A stretch of 64,000 nucleotides of DNA from SCN-70-22 sp046327755 (GTDB lineage: Bacteria; Gemmatimonadota; Gemmatimonadetes; Gemmatimonadales; Gemmatimonadaceae): assembly GCA_046327755.1 (NCBI GenBank), contig JAXLXW010000013.1, positions 67,402 to 131,401 on the forward strand, in the 5' to 3' direction. The notes beneath the pieces were generated by a model. That model had not been told where the DNA came from. It saw only the letters and a list, made by a program, of their open reading frames with translations, and made no database searches. Positions 35,384 to 43,400 of this stretch are shown here, one piece after another; position 1 is the first letter of the stretch, and each line of letters opens with the position of its first letter. Both the position numbers and the translations under genes were made by a program.

Positions 35384-36808
35384 ATGCGCATGAGGTCCGT
35401 TGCGCTCCTCGGAGCGCTCATGTTCAGCGTCGTCGGCTGCAACACCGACAAGCTGAACGTGCCGAACTACAACTCACCCACCGTCGACGCCTTGTCGAAG
35501 GATCCCAACGGGATCCAGCTCCTGGCGACCGGTATCCTGGTGAGCGAACGCGGCGCCATCGCCGGCTTCAACCGCGACCTGGGGATCTTCGGGCGTGAGG
35601 CGTACAACTACTTCACGACCGACGGCCGCACCGTCTCGAACTACCTGGTTGGCCTCGCCAGCCCGCAGCGCCTCGATCCCGGCGGCTTCGCCAACGGGAA
35701 CTGGGCGGGGCGCTACCAGAACATGAAGAACGCGGTGAACCTCATCGCGGCCGCCAACGCGTCCAATCTCTCGGCCGCGCAGAAGGCGGCGGTCGCGGGG
35801 TGGGCCAAGACGTGGTACGCGATCGACCTGCTCTACCTCATCCAGACCCGCGACACGATCGGCATCCCGGTCGAGATCCCGGAGTCGCCGAACACCCCCG
35901 CGCCCTTCGTGTCGCGTGACTCGGCGTACAAGCGGGTTATCGCGGAGCTCGATGCGGCGAAGACGAGCCTGGCGGCGGGGGGCGCAGCCTTCCCGTTCTC
36001 CATGCACTCCGGCTTCGCGGGCTTCGACACCCCGGCGAACTTCCTCAAGTTCAACCGGGCGATCGCGGCCAAGGCCAACGTCATCCGCGGCTCGTTAGGG
36101 TGCGGCAACAGCTGCTACAACGCGGCGCTCACCGCCCTTGGCGAATCGTTCATCTCGACGACGGCCACCCTGGCGTCGCTCAACGTGGGCCCGCAGCACA
36201 TCTTCTCCACCGCGACGGGTGACGGCCTCAACGCCAACTCGTTCCAGGTGAACAACTACGTGTACGCGCACAAGCAGGCGGTCACCGTCGCCCAGCTCCA
36301 GGCCGACGGCGTCACGCTCGACGACCGCGTGGTGCGCAAGCTCGTGAAGCTCGCCAACCCGGTCGATCCGCCGGGACTCCAGAACATCGCGGCGGAGTAT
36401 CGCTTCGAGATCTGGCCGACGCAGACGTCGCCGGTGGCGATCATCCGCAACGAGGAGCTCCTCCTCCTGCGGGCCGAGGCCAACTGGGCGCTGGGCAACA
36501 CGAACGCAGCGCTCACGGACCTCAACATCGTGCGCACCACCTCGGGCAAGCTCGCCCCGCTCGCCTCGCTGGCGACCGGCGCGGCCGGGCTCGATCGCAT
36601 CATGTACGAGAAGCACCTGTCGCTCCTCTTCGAGGGGACGCGCTGGGTCGACATGCGTCGCTGGGGCCGTATCTCCGCGCTCCCGATCGACCGTGCTGGC
36701 CAGTTCGTCGCCAAGGTCATGCCGATCCCGCAGGCGGAGTGCGATGCGCGCCGTCCGATCGGGGCCCCGGCCTCTGTCCTCCCGCGCGGGTGCGAGGGGA
36801 ATCTGTAA
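35384..36808 (+). CDS. SusD/RagB-family substrate-binding lipoprotein
   Basis: 474 residues from ATG 35384, which follows GGGAG; the earlier ATG at 35330 lacks an RBS. Lipobox SVVGC, so the protein is anchored in the outer membrane. SusD-type features include LNVPNYNSP near the N-terminus, the TPR-like helical core, RNEELLLLRAEANWALGN and LLFEGTRWVDMRRWGR. It forms the hinged lid over the SusC channel encoded 58 bp upstream. The pair is probably one operon. Confidence 0.93.
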   Translation: MRMRSVALLGALMFSVVGCNTDKLNVPNYNSPTVDALSKDPNGIQLLATGILVSERGAIAGFNRDLGIFGREAYNYFTTDGRTVSNYLVGLASPQRLDPGGFANGNWAGRYQNMKNAVNLIAAANASNLSAAQKAAVAGWAKTWYAIDLLYLIQTRDTIGIPVEIPESPNTPAPFVSRDSAYKRVIAELDAAKTSLAAGGAAFPFSMHSGFAGFDTPANFLKFNRAIAAKANVIRGSLGCGNSCYNAALTALGESFISTTATLASLNVGPQHIFSTATGDGLNANSFQVNNYVYAHKQAVTVAQLQADGVTLDDRVVRKLVKLANPVDPPGLQNIAAEYRFEIWPTQTSPVAIIRNEELLLLRAEANWALGNTNAALTDLNIVRTTSGKLAPLASLATGAAGLDRIMYEKHLSLLFEGTRWVDMRRWGRISALPIDRAGQFVAKVMPIPQAECDARRPIGAPASVLPRGCEGNL

Positions 36809-36831
36809 GCGACACGCAGTGAGAAGTGCTG

Positions 36832-36859
36832 ACGGCCGGTCCCGCGAGGGGCCGGCCGT
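36832..36859 (+). terminator. terminator after susC-susD
   Basis: A 12-bp stem (acggccggtccc and ggggccggccgt, one G-T pair) with a 4-nt loop, followed by TTTGCATTGTCATT. It lies about 25 bp behind the SusD stop codon. Confidence 0.7.
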
Positions 36860-36873
36860 TTGCATTGTCATTG

Positions 36874-36903
36874 GGACGGGAGACGGGAGACGGGAGACGG
36901 GAG
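36874..36903 (+). repeat. 7-bp tandem repeat (GACGGGA)n
   Basis: Four copies of GACGGGA in a row behind the SusD terminator. The same motif in degenerate form lies between the tRNA-His and tRNA-Trp genes near 56157-56183. Confidence 0.8.
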
Positions 36904-36977
36904 TGTCGACGCCTAACGGCGTCTGAGCTGAGGTCAGAGCCGAGGTCAGAGTCCACCCGAAAGCCACTCTGCGAAAC

Positions 36978-37058
36978 TCTGCGTTCTCTGCGGTGAAAAA
37001 GGCACCCGTGAACAACGACGACCTGTGCGCGGGAGTTCTTACCGCAGAGAACGCAGAG
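36978..37058. repeat. inverted repeat built of CGCAGAG words
   Basis: The left arm starts at 36978 (ctctgcgttctctgcggt) and pairs with accgcagagaacgcagag ending at 37058; 18 of 18 positions are complementary, with a 45-nt centre. A further CGCAGAGG copy follows directly. The structure parallels the other spacer hairpins in this window. Confidence 0.8.
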
Positions 37059-37244
37059 GGCGCAGAGGATGACGGCGAACGGCGCCGACGGTCGCCGCTC
37101 GCGTCCTGGTCACTCGCTGAAACCCTGCGTTCTGTGTGGTGAAAGCTGTTCCGGCGCCGAATCGCGGCGGCGTGGAGGATCTGTCACCACGGAGAACACC
37201 GGGGACTCAGCGTCCCACGGAGTTGGGGTCCGCTTCGGGGCTGC

Positions 37245-37817
37245 CTATCCGCTGACCGTCGTCCCTCCGCGGCGCACGTCGTAGCGCAGCTCGACCATCC
37301 CCTCGCCCATCGGGCTCACTTCCGTCAGGCGCAAGATGGGGCTCAGGATGCGACGCGGGAGGAGCGGCTTGCCGCTGCCCAGGGTGACGGAGCCGAGCTG
37401 GATGATGAGTTGGTCGAGGAGTCCGGCGTCGTGGAACTGTCCCACCAGTTCGCCGCCGCCCACGATCCAGAGGTTGCGGTCGCCCGCGGCGGCACGCATC
37501 GCGTCGTGTACCGGGCGCACGTCCCCCTGCACGAAGCGCACGTCGCTCCCGGCGGGGGAGGGGAGGGCGCGGTGGGTGAAGACCCACGCGGGGATCTGAT
37601 ACGGCCATGCCCCTTCGTTGCCGCTGCCGAGTCGAACGATGTGCTGCAGTAACCACTCATAGGTCGAGGCCCCCATCGCCAGCGCCCCGACTTCGGCGAA
37701 GAAGGCGGGGTAGGAGGTCTTCTCGAGGTCGGCGAGCGGGAAGAGCCAGTCGAGCGAGTGATCGTCGGTGGCGATGAAGCCGTCGAGCGTGGCGGCGGTA
37801 AAGTATTGGGTGCGCAT
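37245..37817 (-). CDS. dihydrofolate-reductase-like (RibD C-terminal) protein
   Basis: 190 residues. The start MRTQYFTAATLDGFIATDD and the block GDRNLWIVGGGELVGQFHDA are those of the DHFR/RibD_C superfamily, NADPH-dependent reductases. Stand-alone proteins of this group are abundant and mostly uncharacterised. It is divergent from the arsR-like gene, across a 152-bp region holding an operator-like palindrome, so it may share that control. Confidence 0.88.
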   Translation of the reverse strand: MRTQYFTAATLDGFIATDDHSLDWLFPLADLEKTSYPAFFAEVGALAMGASTYEWLLQHIVRLGSGNEGAWPYQIPAWVFTHRALPSPAGSDVRFVQGDVRPVHDAMRAAAGDRNLWIVGGGELVGQFHDAGLLDQLIIQLGSVTLGSGKPLLPRRILSPILRLTEVSPMGEGMVELRYDVRRGGTTVSG

Positions 37818-37926
37818 GGGAGGGGGAGTCGGAGGACGTGGCGTGTGATGAGGCGACGTGCTCGGCGCAGGCCACGCACGCTATGCGCGTGTGCGTCGAG
37901 ATGCGAGCGGGCGGAAGCGCGAGTGA

Positions 37927-37963
37927 ATATGCCTTGACAGGCATATGACACGCGGCGCATATT
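37927..37963 (+). promoter_or_regulatory. ArsR-type operator overlapping a promoter
   Basis: An 8-4-8 palindrome (atatgcct, tgac, aggcatat at 37927-37946) covers a consensus -35 box TTGACA (37934-37939). A -10-like CATATT lies at 37958-37963 after 18 bp. Transcription would begin at about 37970, which is the A of the arsR-like start codon, so the mRNA may be leaderless. The palindrome is the expected autorepression site. Confidence 0.7.
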
Positions 37964-37969
37964 CGCGCC

Positions 37970-38272
37970 ATGCCGATCTTCGAGATCCTCGCCGATCCCA
38001 CGCGACGCCGCGTCCTCGATCTCCTCCTGGAAGAGGAGCACACCGTCAACGAACTCGTCGACGCGCTGGGGATGAACCAGCCCGCGGTCTCGAAACAGCT
38101 CCGCATCCTGCGCGACGCGGGGCTCGTCGAATCGCGCATCGACGCGCAGCGGCGCGTCTACACGCTCTCCCCGGCGCCGCTGGCCGAGGCCGATGCGTGG
38201 CTCACTCCGTACCGCCGCTTCTGGCGGGGCCGGCTGGCCTCGCTGCAACGGCATCTCGCCAGCGACAGCTGA
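37970..38272 (+). CDS. ArsR-family transcriptional repressor
   Basis: 100 residues, a winged helix-turn-helix (MPIFEILADPTRRRVLDLLL, recognition helix NQPAVSKQLRILRDAGLVES). It lacks the cysteine pair of metal-sensing ArsR proteins. It belongs to the group found next to AHSA1/SRPBCC genes. The AHSA1-like gene follows after 18 bp, and the pair forms a typical two-gene operon. The promoter and palindrome are directly upstream. Confidence 0.92.
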   Translation: MPIFEILADPTRRRVLDLLLEEEHTVNELVDALGMNQPAVSKQLRILRDAGLVESRIDAQRRVYTLSPAPLAEADAWLTPYRRFWRGRLASLQRHLASDS

Positions 38273-38290
38273 CCCCTGGAGAACCCCCTC

Positions 38291-38791
38291 ATGTCCACCG
38301 CCCCCGTCCCGCCCGCCACGCCTGCGCCGCCAGTCGGCGACCGCATCGAGGAAGTGGCGACGTACCACGCGCCGCGCTCGCGCGTCTGGCGCGCCCTCAT
38401 CGACCCTAACGAGTTGGGGGCGTGGTTCGGCGTGAACCTCGCCGGCGTCACCATCGCCCCCGGCGCACACCTGCGGCGCAACTTCACGATCCCCGGGCAC
38501 GAGCGTGCGGTCTTCGACGTGATCATCGAGACCGTCGAACCCGAGGTGTGCTTCTCCTGGCGCTGGCATCCGCACGCCATCGATCCGGACATGGACTACT
38601 CATCTGAGCAGCGCACGCTCGTCGAGTTCACGCTGGAGGACACGCCGAGCGGCGGCACGCGCGTGCGCGTCGTCGAGACGGGCTTCGATGCGGTGCCGGA
38701 AGCACGGCGCGAGCGCGCATTCCGCGGCAACTCCGGCGGGTGGCGATCGCAGATGCAGGAGCGGTTGGCGGGGTACCTGACCGCACGCTGA
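38291..38791 (+). CDS. SRPBCC (AHSA1-like) protein
   Basis: 166 residues with the Bet v 1/AHSA1 fold pattern: ATYHAPRSRVWRALIDPNEL, then CFSWRWHP, and VEFTLEDTPSGGTRVRVVE. Such proteins bind hydrophobic ligands; the ones encoded with ArsR-type repressors are thought to act in ligand sensing or detoxification, but the ligand is unknown. A Pro-rich N-terminus of about 15 residues precedes the fold. Confidence 0.88.
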   Translation: MSTAPVPPATPAPPVGDRIEEVATYHAPRSRVWRALIDPNELGAWFGVNLAGVTIAPGAHLRRNFTIPGHERAVFDVIIETVEPEVCFSWRWHPHAIDPDMDYSSEQRTLVEFTLEDTPSGGTRVRVVETGFDAVPEARRERAFRGNSGGWRSQMQERLAGYLTAR

Positions 38792-39858
38792 TCGGTCGAC
38801 GGTGCCGCGGCGGGAGACGATGCGCGTGCATCGCCTCCCGCCGATCGCGCGTGTCGCGCGTACGATTTGCACGGTCGTTCGTGTGTACCGCGCAGTCGTT
38901 CGTTAGCCTTGCACGGTTGTTCGTCAGGGTTGCGCTGTCGTTGGTTTGCGCTGCGCTGTCGTTCGTCCGGACTGCGCGGTCGTCGGTTCACGCTGCGCGG
39001 TCGTTCGTCCCCACTGTGCAGTCGTCGGTGCGCACTGCGCGGTCGTTGGTTCGCGCTGCGCCGTCGTTCGTGCGGACTGCGCGGTCGTTGGTTCGCGCTG
39101 CGCCGTCGTCGTGCGGACCGCGCGGTCGTGGTTCGCGCTGCGCCGTCGTTCGTGCAGACTGCGCGGTCGTTGGTTCGCACTGCGCGGTCGTTGGTCCGGA
39201 CTGCGCGGTCGTTGGTTCGCACTGCGCGGTCGTTGGTCCGGACTGCGCGGTCGTTGGTTCGCACTGCGCGGTCGTTGGTCGCACTGCGCGGTCGTTGGTT
39301 CGCACTGCGCGGTCGTTGGTTCGGACTGCGCGGTCGTCGGTTCGCACTGCGCCGTCGTTGGTCCGGACTGCGCAGCCGTTGGTTCGCACTGCGCAGCCGC
39401 TGGTTCGCACTGCTCAGCCGTCGGCTCGCACTGCGCAGCCGTTGGCTCGCACTGCGCAGCCGTTGGTTCGCACTGCGCAGCCGTTGGCTCGCACTGCGCA
39501 GTCGTTCGTACGTGCTGCGCAGTCGTCGGAGCGCACTGCGCAACGGTCCGTCGGAACTGCGCAGTCGTCCGTTGGCGGTGCGCGGGCGCTCGTTAGGCGT
39601 TGCGCGCCGCCCCGCGAGCATCTTTCGCGCCCGCTACGAGGGGCGCAGTGCAGGTCGGCGGACGCGCGCGCCATCGCGGCGATCGGGCCGGTCACGGATA
39701 GACCCGGGGCGTGATCCGACGGTCACAACGAGGGAGGCGTCGGCGCAAGTGAATGTTCCAGCCTCACTTGCGACGCGGCGGTCGATATCCGACGCGCCCT
39801 CGCGCGAACGGTGCGCCGGACGCTGAAACGCGCCGAGTCCCCGCACGTACATTCCAGC
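38792..39858. other. 1.07-kb spacer with no supported gene
   Basis: This spacer is dominated by the 21-bp array at 38871-39603. Long open frames run across the array on both strands because its units contain no stop codons, yet three 20-bp units and one 22-bp unit shift the frame, none has a credible start, and all predicted proteins are simple repeats. Behind the array, a 9-bp perfect inverted repeat (cgcaagtga at 39743-39751, tcacttgcg at 39763-39771) may be an operator or weak terminator. Confidence 0.7.
38871..39603. repeat. minisatellite of 35 units of 21 bp
   Basis: I can divide 38871-39603 into 35 consecutive units with core GGTCGTTGGTTCGCACTGC: 31 of 21 bp, three of 20 bp and one of 22 bp. 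Central units are nearly identical and some alternate between two forms (TTCGCACTGC and TCCGGACTGC), giving a 42-bp higher order. Outer units are progressively divergent. No unique spacers exist, so it is not a CRISPR. The period equals two DNA helical turns. Confidence 0.93.
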
Positions 39859-40662
39859 ATGGCCGCCGCCTCGCCCCTCGCCGCCCCTAACGCCACGCTC
39901 CCCGCCAAGCGACGGGGCTACTGGCACGACTCCCGCTCGCCGCGCTACTCGCTCACCTTCGCCCTCCCGCTCCTCGTCCTCTACGAGCTCATGGCGGCGG
40001 GACTTTCGGAGGGGTCGAACGGCGTTCGCAACGGCGCGGATGTCCTCCTCAAGTCGGCCTTCCAGGCGGTGCTGGGCTCCCGCGGGCAGCCGGTCTTCGG
40101 CGCGCTCCTGGTGGGGACGATGCTGGTCTTCATCATCCGCGACCTGCGCCGCGCGTCCGGCGGCCTCAAGGGCTCGACCTTCGTGGCGATGCTCGCCGAG
40201 TCGGTGGCGCTGGCCGGGGTGTTCGGGACTGTCGTGGGGCTGCTGACGGCGCAGGTGGTCGGGGCGGTCGCGGGCGCGGGGGGAGCGGGCGGGACCGGGC
40301 TCGCGATGGGAGGGCTCGACGGGGTGGGCTGGCCGACGGCACTCATGGTCTCGTTAGGGGCCGGTCTCTACGAGGAGCTCCTCTTCCGCGTGATCCTCGT
40401 CTCGGTCCTCCTCTGGTCGGCCAAGAAACTCTTCGGCTGGGGGCCGGTGGCGTCGGGGATCTTCGCGACGCTGACCGCAGCGCTCATCTTCTCGGCCTTC
40501 CACTACGTCGGGCCGTACGGCGACCGGCTGGAACTCGCGTCGTTCACCTTCCGGGCGATCGCGGGGGTGGCGTTCAGCGCGCTGTACATCGTGCGCGGCT
40601 TCGGGATCACGGCGTGGACGCATGCGTTGTATGACGTGATGCTGTTGGTGACGCGGGGGTAA
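39859..40662 (+). CDS. CPBP-family intramembrane protease
   Basis: 267 residues, multi-spanning. The CPBP (Rce1/Abi-like) motifs are present: GLYEELLFRVILVS (EExxxR), IFSAFHYVG with the second catalytic His, and the C-terminal HALYDVM. A Gly/Ala-rich loop lies between the second and third helices. Members process prenylated or bacteriocin-related peptides; in most bacteria the target is unknown. ATG 39859 is close behind a 1-kb repeat-rich spacer. Confidence 0.87.
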   Translation: MAAASPLAAPNATLPAKRRGYWHDSRSPRYSLTFALPLLVLYELMAAGLSEGSNGVRNGADVLLKSAFQAVLGSRGQPVFGALLVGTMLVFIIRDLRRASGGLKGSTFVAMLAESVALAGVFGTVVGLLTAQVVGAVAGAGGAGGTGLAMGGLDGVGWPTALMVSLGAGLYEELLFRVILVSVLLWSAKKLFGWGPVASGIFATLTAALIFSAFHYVGPYGDRLELASFTFRAIAGVAFSALYIVRGFGITAWTHALYDVMLLVTRG

Positions 40663-40725
40663 GTCGCGGGGGCGGCGAGCGCTACGCCCCGCGTCGCGTC
40701 GATGCCAACGGGAGCCAAGGGCGGG

Positions 40726-40790
40726 CTCACACGAAGGCACGAAGGCACGAAAGGGGGTACTTGGGCTTTGTGCCTTCGTGGCTTCGTGAG
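40726..40790. repeat. inverted repeat built of CACGAAGG words
   Basis: The left arm (40726-40752; tandem CACGAAGG) pairs imperfectly with the right arm (40765-40790; GTGCCTTCGTGGCTTCGTG). It lies between the CPBP and M28 genes, both on the plus strand. The remaining spacer 40663-40934 shows nothing else. Confidence 0.8.
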
Positions 40791-40934
40791 AGATGCACTC
40801 GGCGAGGCCGGCGCCTTCGCCGCCGCTCGGGAGACTCGCGGCGCAGGTGCGCCGCCCGCATTGCGCCCCACGCCTCTCCCCGCGAGGTTCCGGGGAGCGC
40901 CTCACGACGCGGCGCTCGCACTCATTCCCCACAC

Positions 40935-42047
40935 ATGACCCGATTCCCCGCTCGCGCCTCCTTCGCGCGTCGTTCGACCGTGGTGGCCACTGCGGCCGCC
41001 ATCTTCCTGGCCGCCTGTTCCCGCACGGCGGCTGTCACAAACGGGGGCGCGACGCCGTTCCGGTCGGCGACGGTCGACTCGGCGTACGTCCTCTCGCTCC
41101 TCTCCACGCTTGCCCATGACTCGATGGCGGGGCGGATGACGGGGTCGCCGGGGAGTGCGCGCGCGGCGCGCTTCATCGGCGAGCAGATGCAACGCATCGG
41201 GCTCTCGTCGGCGGGCGACTCGGGGTTCTTCCAGCGCGTCCCGATGTACCAGGTGCAACGGTCGATGGGGAACCAGACGCGCACGATCCCGGCGCTCGCC
41301 GCATCGTTCGCGGCGCTCGACACGATCCCGGCGGCGAAGCGGCTGACGGGGGTGAACGTGGTGGGGATCATGCGCGGCAGCGACCCGGCGCTCGCCGGCG
41401 AGGCGATCCTCGTCGATGCGCACTACGATCACCTGGGGACGGGGCCGGCGGTCGATGGCGACTCGGTCTTCAACGGGGCCGATGACGACGCCTCGGGGAC
41501 GGTGGCGGTGCTGGAGATCGCGCGCGTGTTGGCGGCCGGGCCGCGCCCCAAGCGGACGATCGTCTTCGCCGCGACCACGGGGGAGGAAGTCGGCTTGTTA
41601 GGCACACGCTGGTACATCCAGCACCCGGCGCACCCGCTGGACAAGACGGTCGCCAACCTGGAGATCGAGATGATCGGGCGCCCCGACTCGCTCGCCGGCG
41701 GGCGAGGGAAGGGGTGGCTCACCGGCTACGAACGGTCGACGATGGGGGAGGCGCTCGCCGCGGCGGGGATCCCGCTCGTCGCCGACAAGCGCCCCGAGCA
41801 GAACTTCTTCATGCGGAGCGACAACATCGCCTTTGCGCGACTCGGCATCCCGGCGCACACGCTGTCGTCGTTCAACCTGCATACCGACTATCACAAGCGG
41901 AGCGACGACGTGTCGCACGCCGATGCGGGGCACATGGCGCAGGTGATCGATGCCGCCGCCCGCGCGGTGCGCCTCCTGGCCGACGGTCCCAAGCCGACGT
42001 GGAAGCCGGGCGGGCAACCGGGGCCGGCGCAGCCGCGGCGGCCGTAG
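40935..42047 (+). CDS. M28-family zinc peptidase lipoprotein
   Basis: 370 residues. Lipobox IFLAACS after a hydrophobic stretch, so it is membrane-anchored outside the cytoplasm. The M28 zinc ligands appear in order: DAHYDHLG (His), GADDDASG (Asp), TTGEEVG (catalytic Glu and ligand), IEMIGRPD (Asp) and TDYHKRSDD (His). M28 enzymes are aminopeptidases. The C-terminus is a Pro/Gly tail. The start ATG 40935 is just ahead of the signal peptide. Confidence 0.92.
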   Translation: MTRFPARASFARRSTVVATAAAIFLAACSRTAAVTNGGATPFRSATVDSAYVLSLLSTLAHDSMAGRMTGSPGSARAARFIGEQMQRIGLSSAGDSGFFQRVPMYQVQRSMGNQTRTIPALAASFAALDTIPAAKRLTGVNVVGIMRGSDPALAGEAILVDAHYDHLGTGPAVDGDSVFNGADDDASGTVAVLEIARVLAAGPRPKRTIVFAATTGEEVGLLGTRWYIQHPAHPLDKTVANLEIEMIGRPDSLAGGRGKGWLTGYERSTMGEALAAAGIPLVADKRPEQNFFMRSDNIAFARLGIPAHTLSSFNLHTDYHKRSDDVSHADAGHMAQVIDAAARAVRLLADGPKPTWKPGGQPGPAQPRRP

Positions 42048-42141
42048 CCGCGGGCACCGCCCGTTCGACGCCGCGTTGCGGCTGCCGGATACCCTGACGT
42101 TCCCCGACCCTCGACGATCCCTGACGCCGACCCGGAGCGCC

Positions 42142-43260
42142 ATGCACAAGGAAACCATCGCCGTCCACGCCGGCCACACCCCCGATCCCGCGACGGGGGC
42201 GATCGCCGAAGCGTTGCACCTGTCGACGACCTTCCTGCGGGAGCCGGACGGGTCGTTCACCTCGGGCTACATCTATTCGCGTGAGCGGAGCCCCAACCGG
42301 TCGGCGCTGGAAGCGGCGCTCGCCGCGGTCGACGGGGCGGCCGATGCCGCCGCCTTCTCATCAGGCCAGGCGGCGGTGGCCGCGGTCTTCCAGTCGCTTG
42401 ACCCGGGGGACCACGTCATCATCCCCAACGCGACCTACTACGGGACCAAGAAGCTCCTCAAGGACATCTTCGGGCGTTGGGGGTTGGAGTACTCGATCGT
42501 CGATACGACCGACCTGGCCAACGTGCGCGACGCGATGCGCGCGAACACGAAGCTGGTCTGGATCGAGACGCCGTCCAACCCCACGCTCTCGGTGACGGAC
42601 ATCGCCGGGTGCGCCGAGATCGCCCACAAGGCAGGGGCGCATCTCGCGGTCGACAACACCTGGGGGACTTCTGTCGGCCAGCCGACGATCCCGTTAGGCG
42701 CCGACCTGGTCATGTACTCCACGACCAAGTACCACGGCGGGCACTCCGACGTCCTGAGCGGGGCGCTGGTGAGCGCCAAGCGCGACGCGCTGTGGGAGCG
42801 CATCCGCACGGTGCAGTCGACGGTGGGATCCGTCCCCTCGCCGTTCGACTGCTGGCTGGTGCACCGCGGGATCGCCTCGCTCCCCTGCCGCGTGCGGCAG
42901 CACACCGCCAACGCCGAGCGCGTCGCCGCCTTCCTGGCGACGCACCGCAAGGTCGAGGTCACGCACTACCCCGGGCTCCCCACGCACCCCGGCCACGCGG
43001 TCGCGGTGCGGCAGATGCAGCTGTTCGGCGGGATGGTCTCGTTCCAGCCGGTCGGGAGCGCCGCCGACGCCCTCGCCCTCACGGGTCGCCTCAAGCTCTT
43101 CACCCGCGCCACGTCGTTAGGTGGGGTGGAGTCGCTGGTGGAGCACCGCAAGTCGATCGAGGGCCCCGACTCGCCGACCCCCGACAACCTGTTGCGCCTG
43201 TCGGTCGGGCTCGAGCACGCCGACGACCTGATCGAGGACCTCCGGCAGGCACTGGGGTAG
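42142..43260 (+). CDS. Cys/Met metabolism PLP-dependent enzyme
   Basis: 372 residues, fold type I trans-sulfuration enzyme. The Schiff-base lysine is Lys196 in YSTTKYHGGHSD; other family blocks are SRERSPNRSALEAALAAVDG, NATYYGTKKLL, WIETPSNPTLSVTD and SLGGVESLVEHR. These fit cystathionine gamma-synthase, gamma-lyase or beta-lyase, and sequence alone does not separate them. It would act in the cytosol in Met/Cys interconversion. It follows the M28 peptidase gene by 94 bp without a terminator. Confidence 0.9.
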   Translation: MHKETIAVHAGHTPDPATGAIAEALHLSTTFLREPDGSFTSGYIYSRERSPNRSALEAALAAVDGAADAAAFSSGQAAVAAVFQSLDPGDHVIIPNATYYGTKKLLKDIFGRWGLEYSIVDTTDLANVRDAMRANTKLVWIETPSNPTLSVTDIAGCAEIAHKAGAHLAVDNTWGTSVGQPTIPLGADLVMYSTTKYHGGHSDVLSGALVSAKRDALWERIRTVQSTVGSVPSPFDCWLVHRGIASLPCRVRQHTANAERVAAFLATHRKVEVTHYPGLPTHPGHAVAVRQMQLFGGMVSFQPVGSAADALALTGRLKLFTRATSLGGVESLVEHRKSIEGPDSPTPDNLLRLSVGLEHADDLIEDLRQALG

Positions 43261-43357
43261 GAGGATGCGCCCGTGTCGGCGCTCGCCACCGTCACCCCGT
43301 CACGGCATGAGCCGTCCCCTCGCCCCACTCCGCGTGTAGGGTAGAGCGACCCAACTG

Positions 43358-43393
43358 TCCTCGTCTTCTCGTCCTCTCGTCCTCTCGTCCTCT
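43358..43393 (+). repeat. 8-bp tandem repeat (TCGTCCTC)n
   Basis: About four units of TCGTCCTC (one TCGTCTTC) just before the SIMPL gene. On the other strand this is the GAGGACGA/GAAGACGA word seen at 6366. The same repeat, inverted, begins right behind the SIMPL gene at 44139. Confidence 0.8.
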
Positions 43394-43400
43394 GCTCCCC

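Larger units (their letters stand above)
36809..37244. other. repeat-rich spacer between SusD and DHFR-like genes
   Basis: No gene is supported in this 436-bp spacer between converging genes. It contains, in order, a terminator hairpin (36832-36859), a GACGGGA tandem repeat (36874-36903), two copies of GAGGTCAGAG, and an inverted repeat made of CGCAGAG words (36978-37058), with further degenerate pieces (TCTGTGTGGTGAAAG, CACCACGGAGAACACC) up to about 37205. Confidence 0.7.

Noticed and set aside
36809..37240. Small genes within the SusD/DHFR spacer
   Set aside because: Short frames there overlap repeats and show neither an RBS nor a recognisable protein pattern.
38871..39603. CRISPR array
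   Set aside because: Units are contiguous, with no unique spacers, and no cas genes are present.
38596..39826. Long open frames on both strands across the 21-bp array
   Set aside because: The units simply contain no stop codons. Frame-shifting units occur inside the array, starts are poor, and the products are low-complexity repeats.
42142..43260. Precise naming as metB or metC
   Set aside because: Synthase and lyases share the visible motifs, and the neighbours do not decide.
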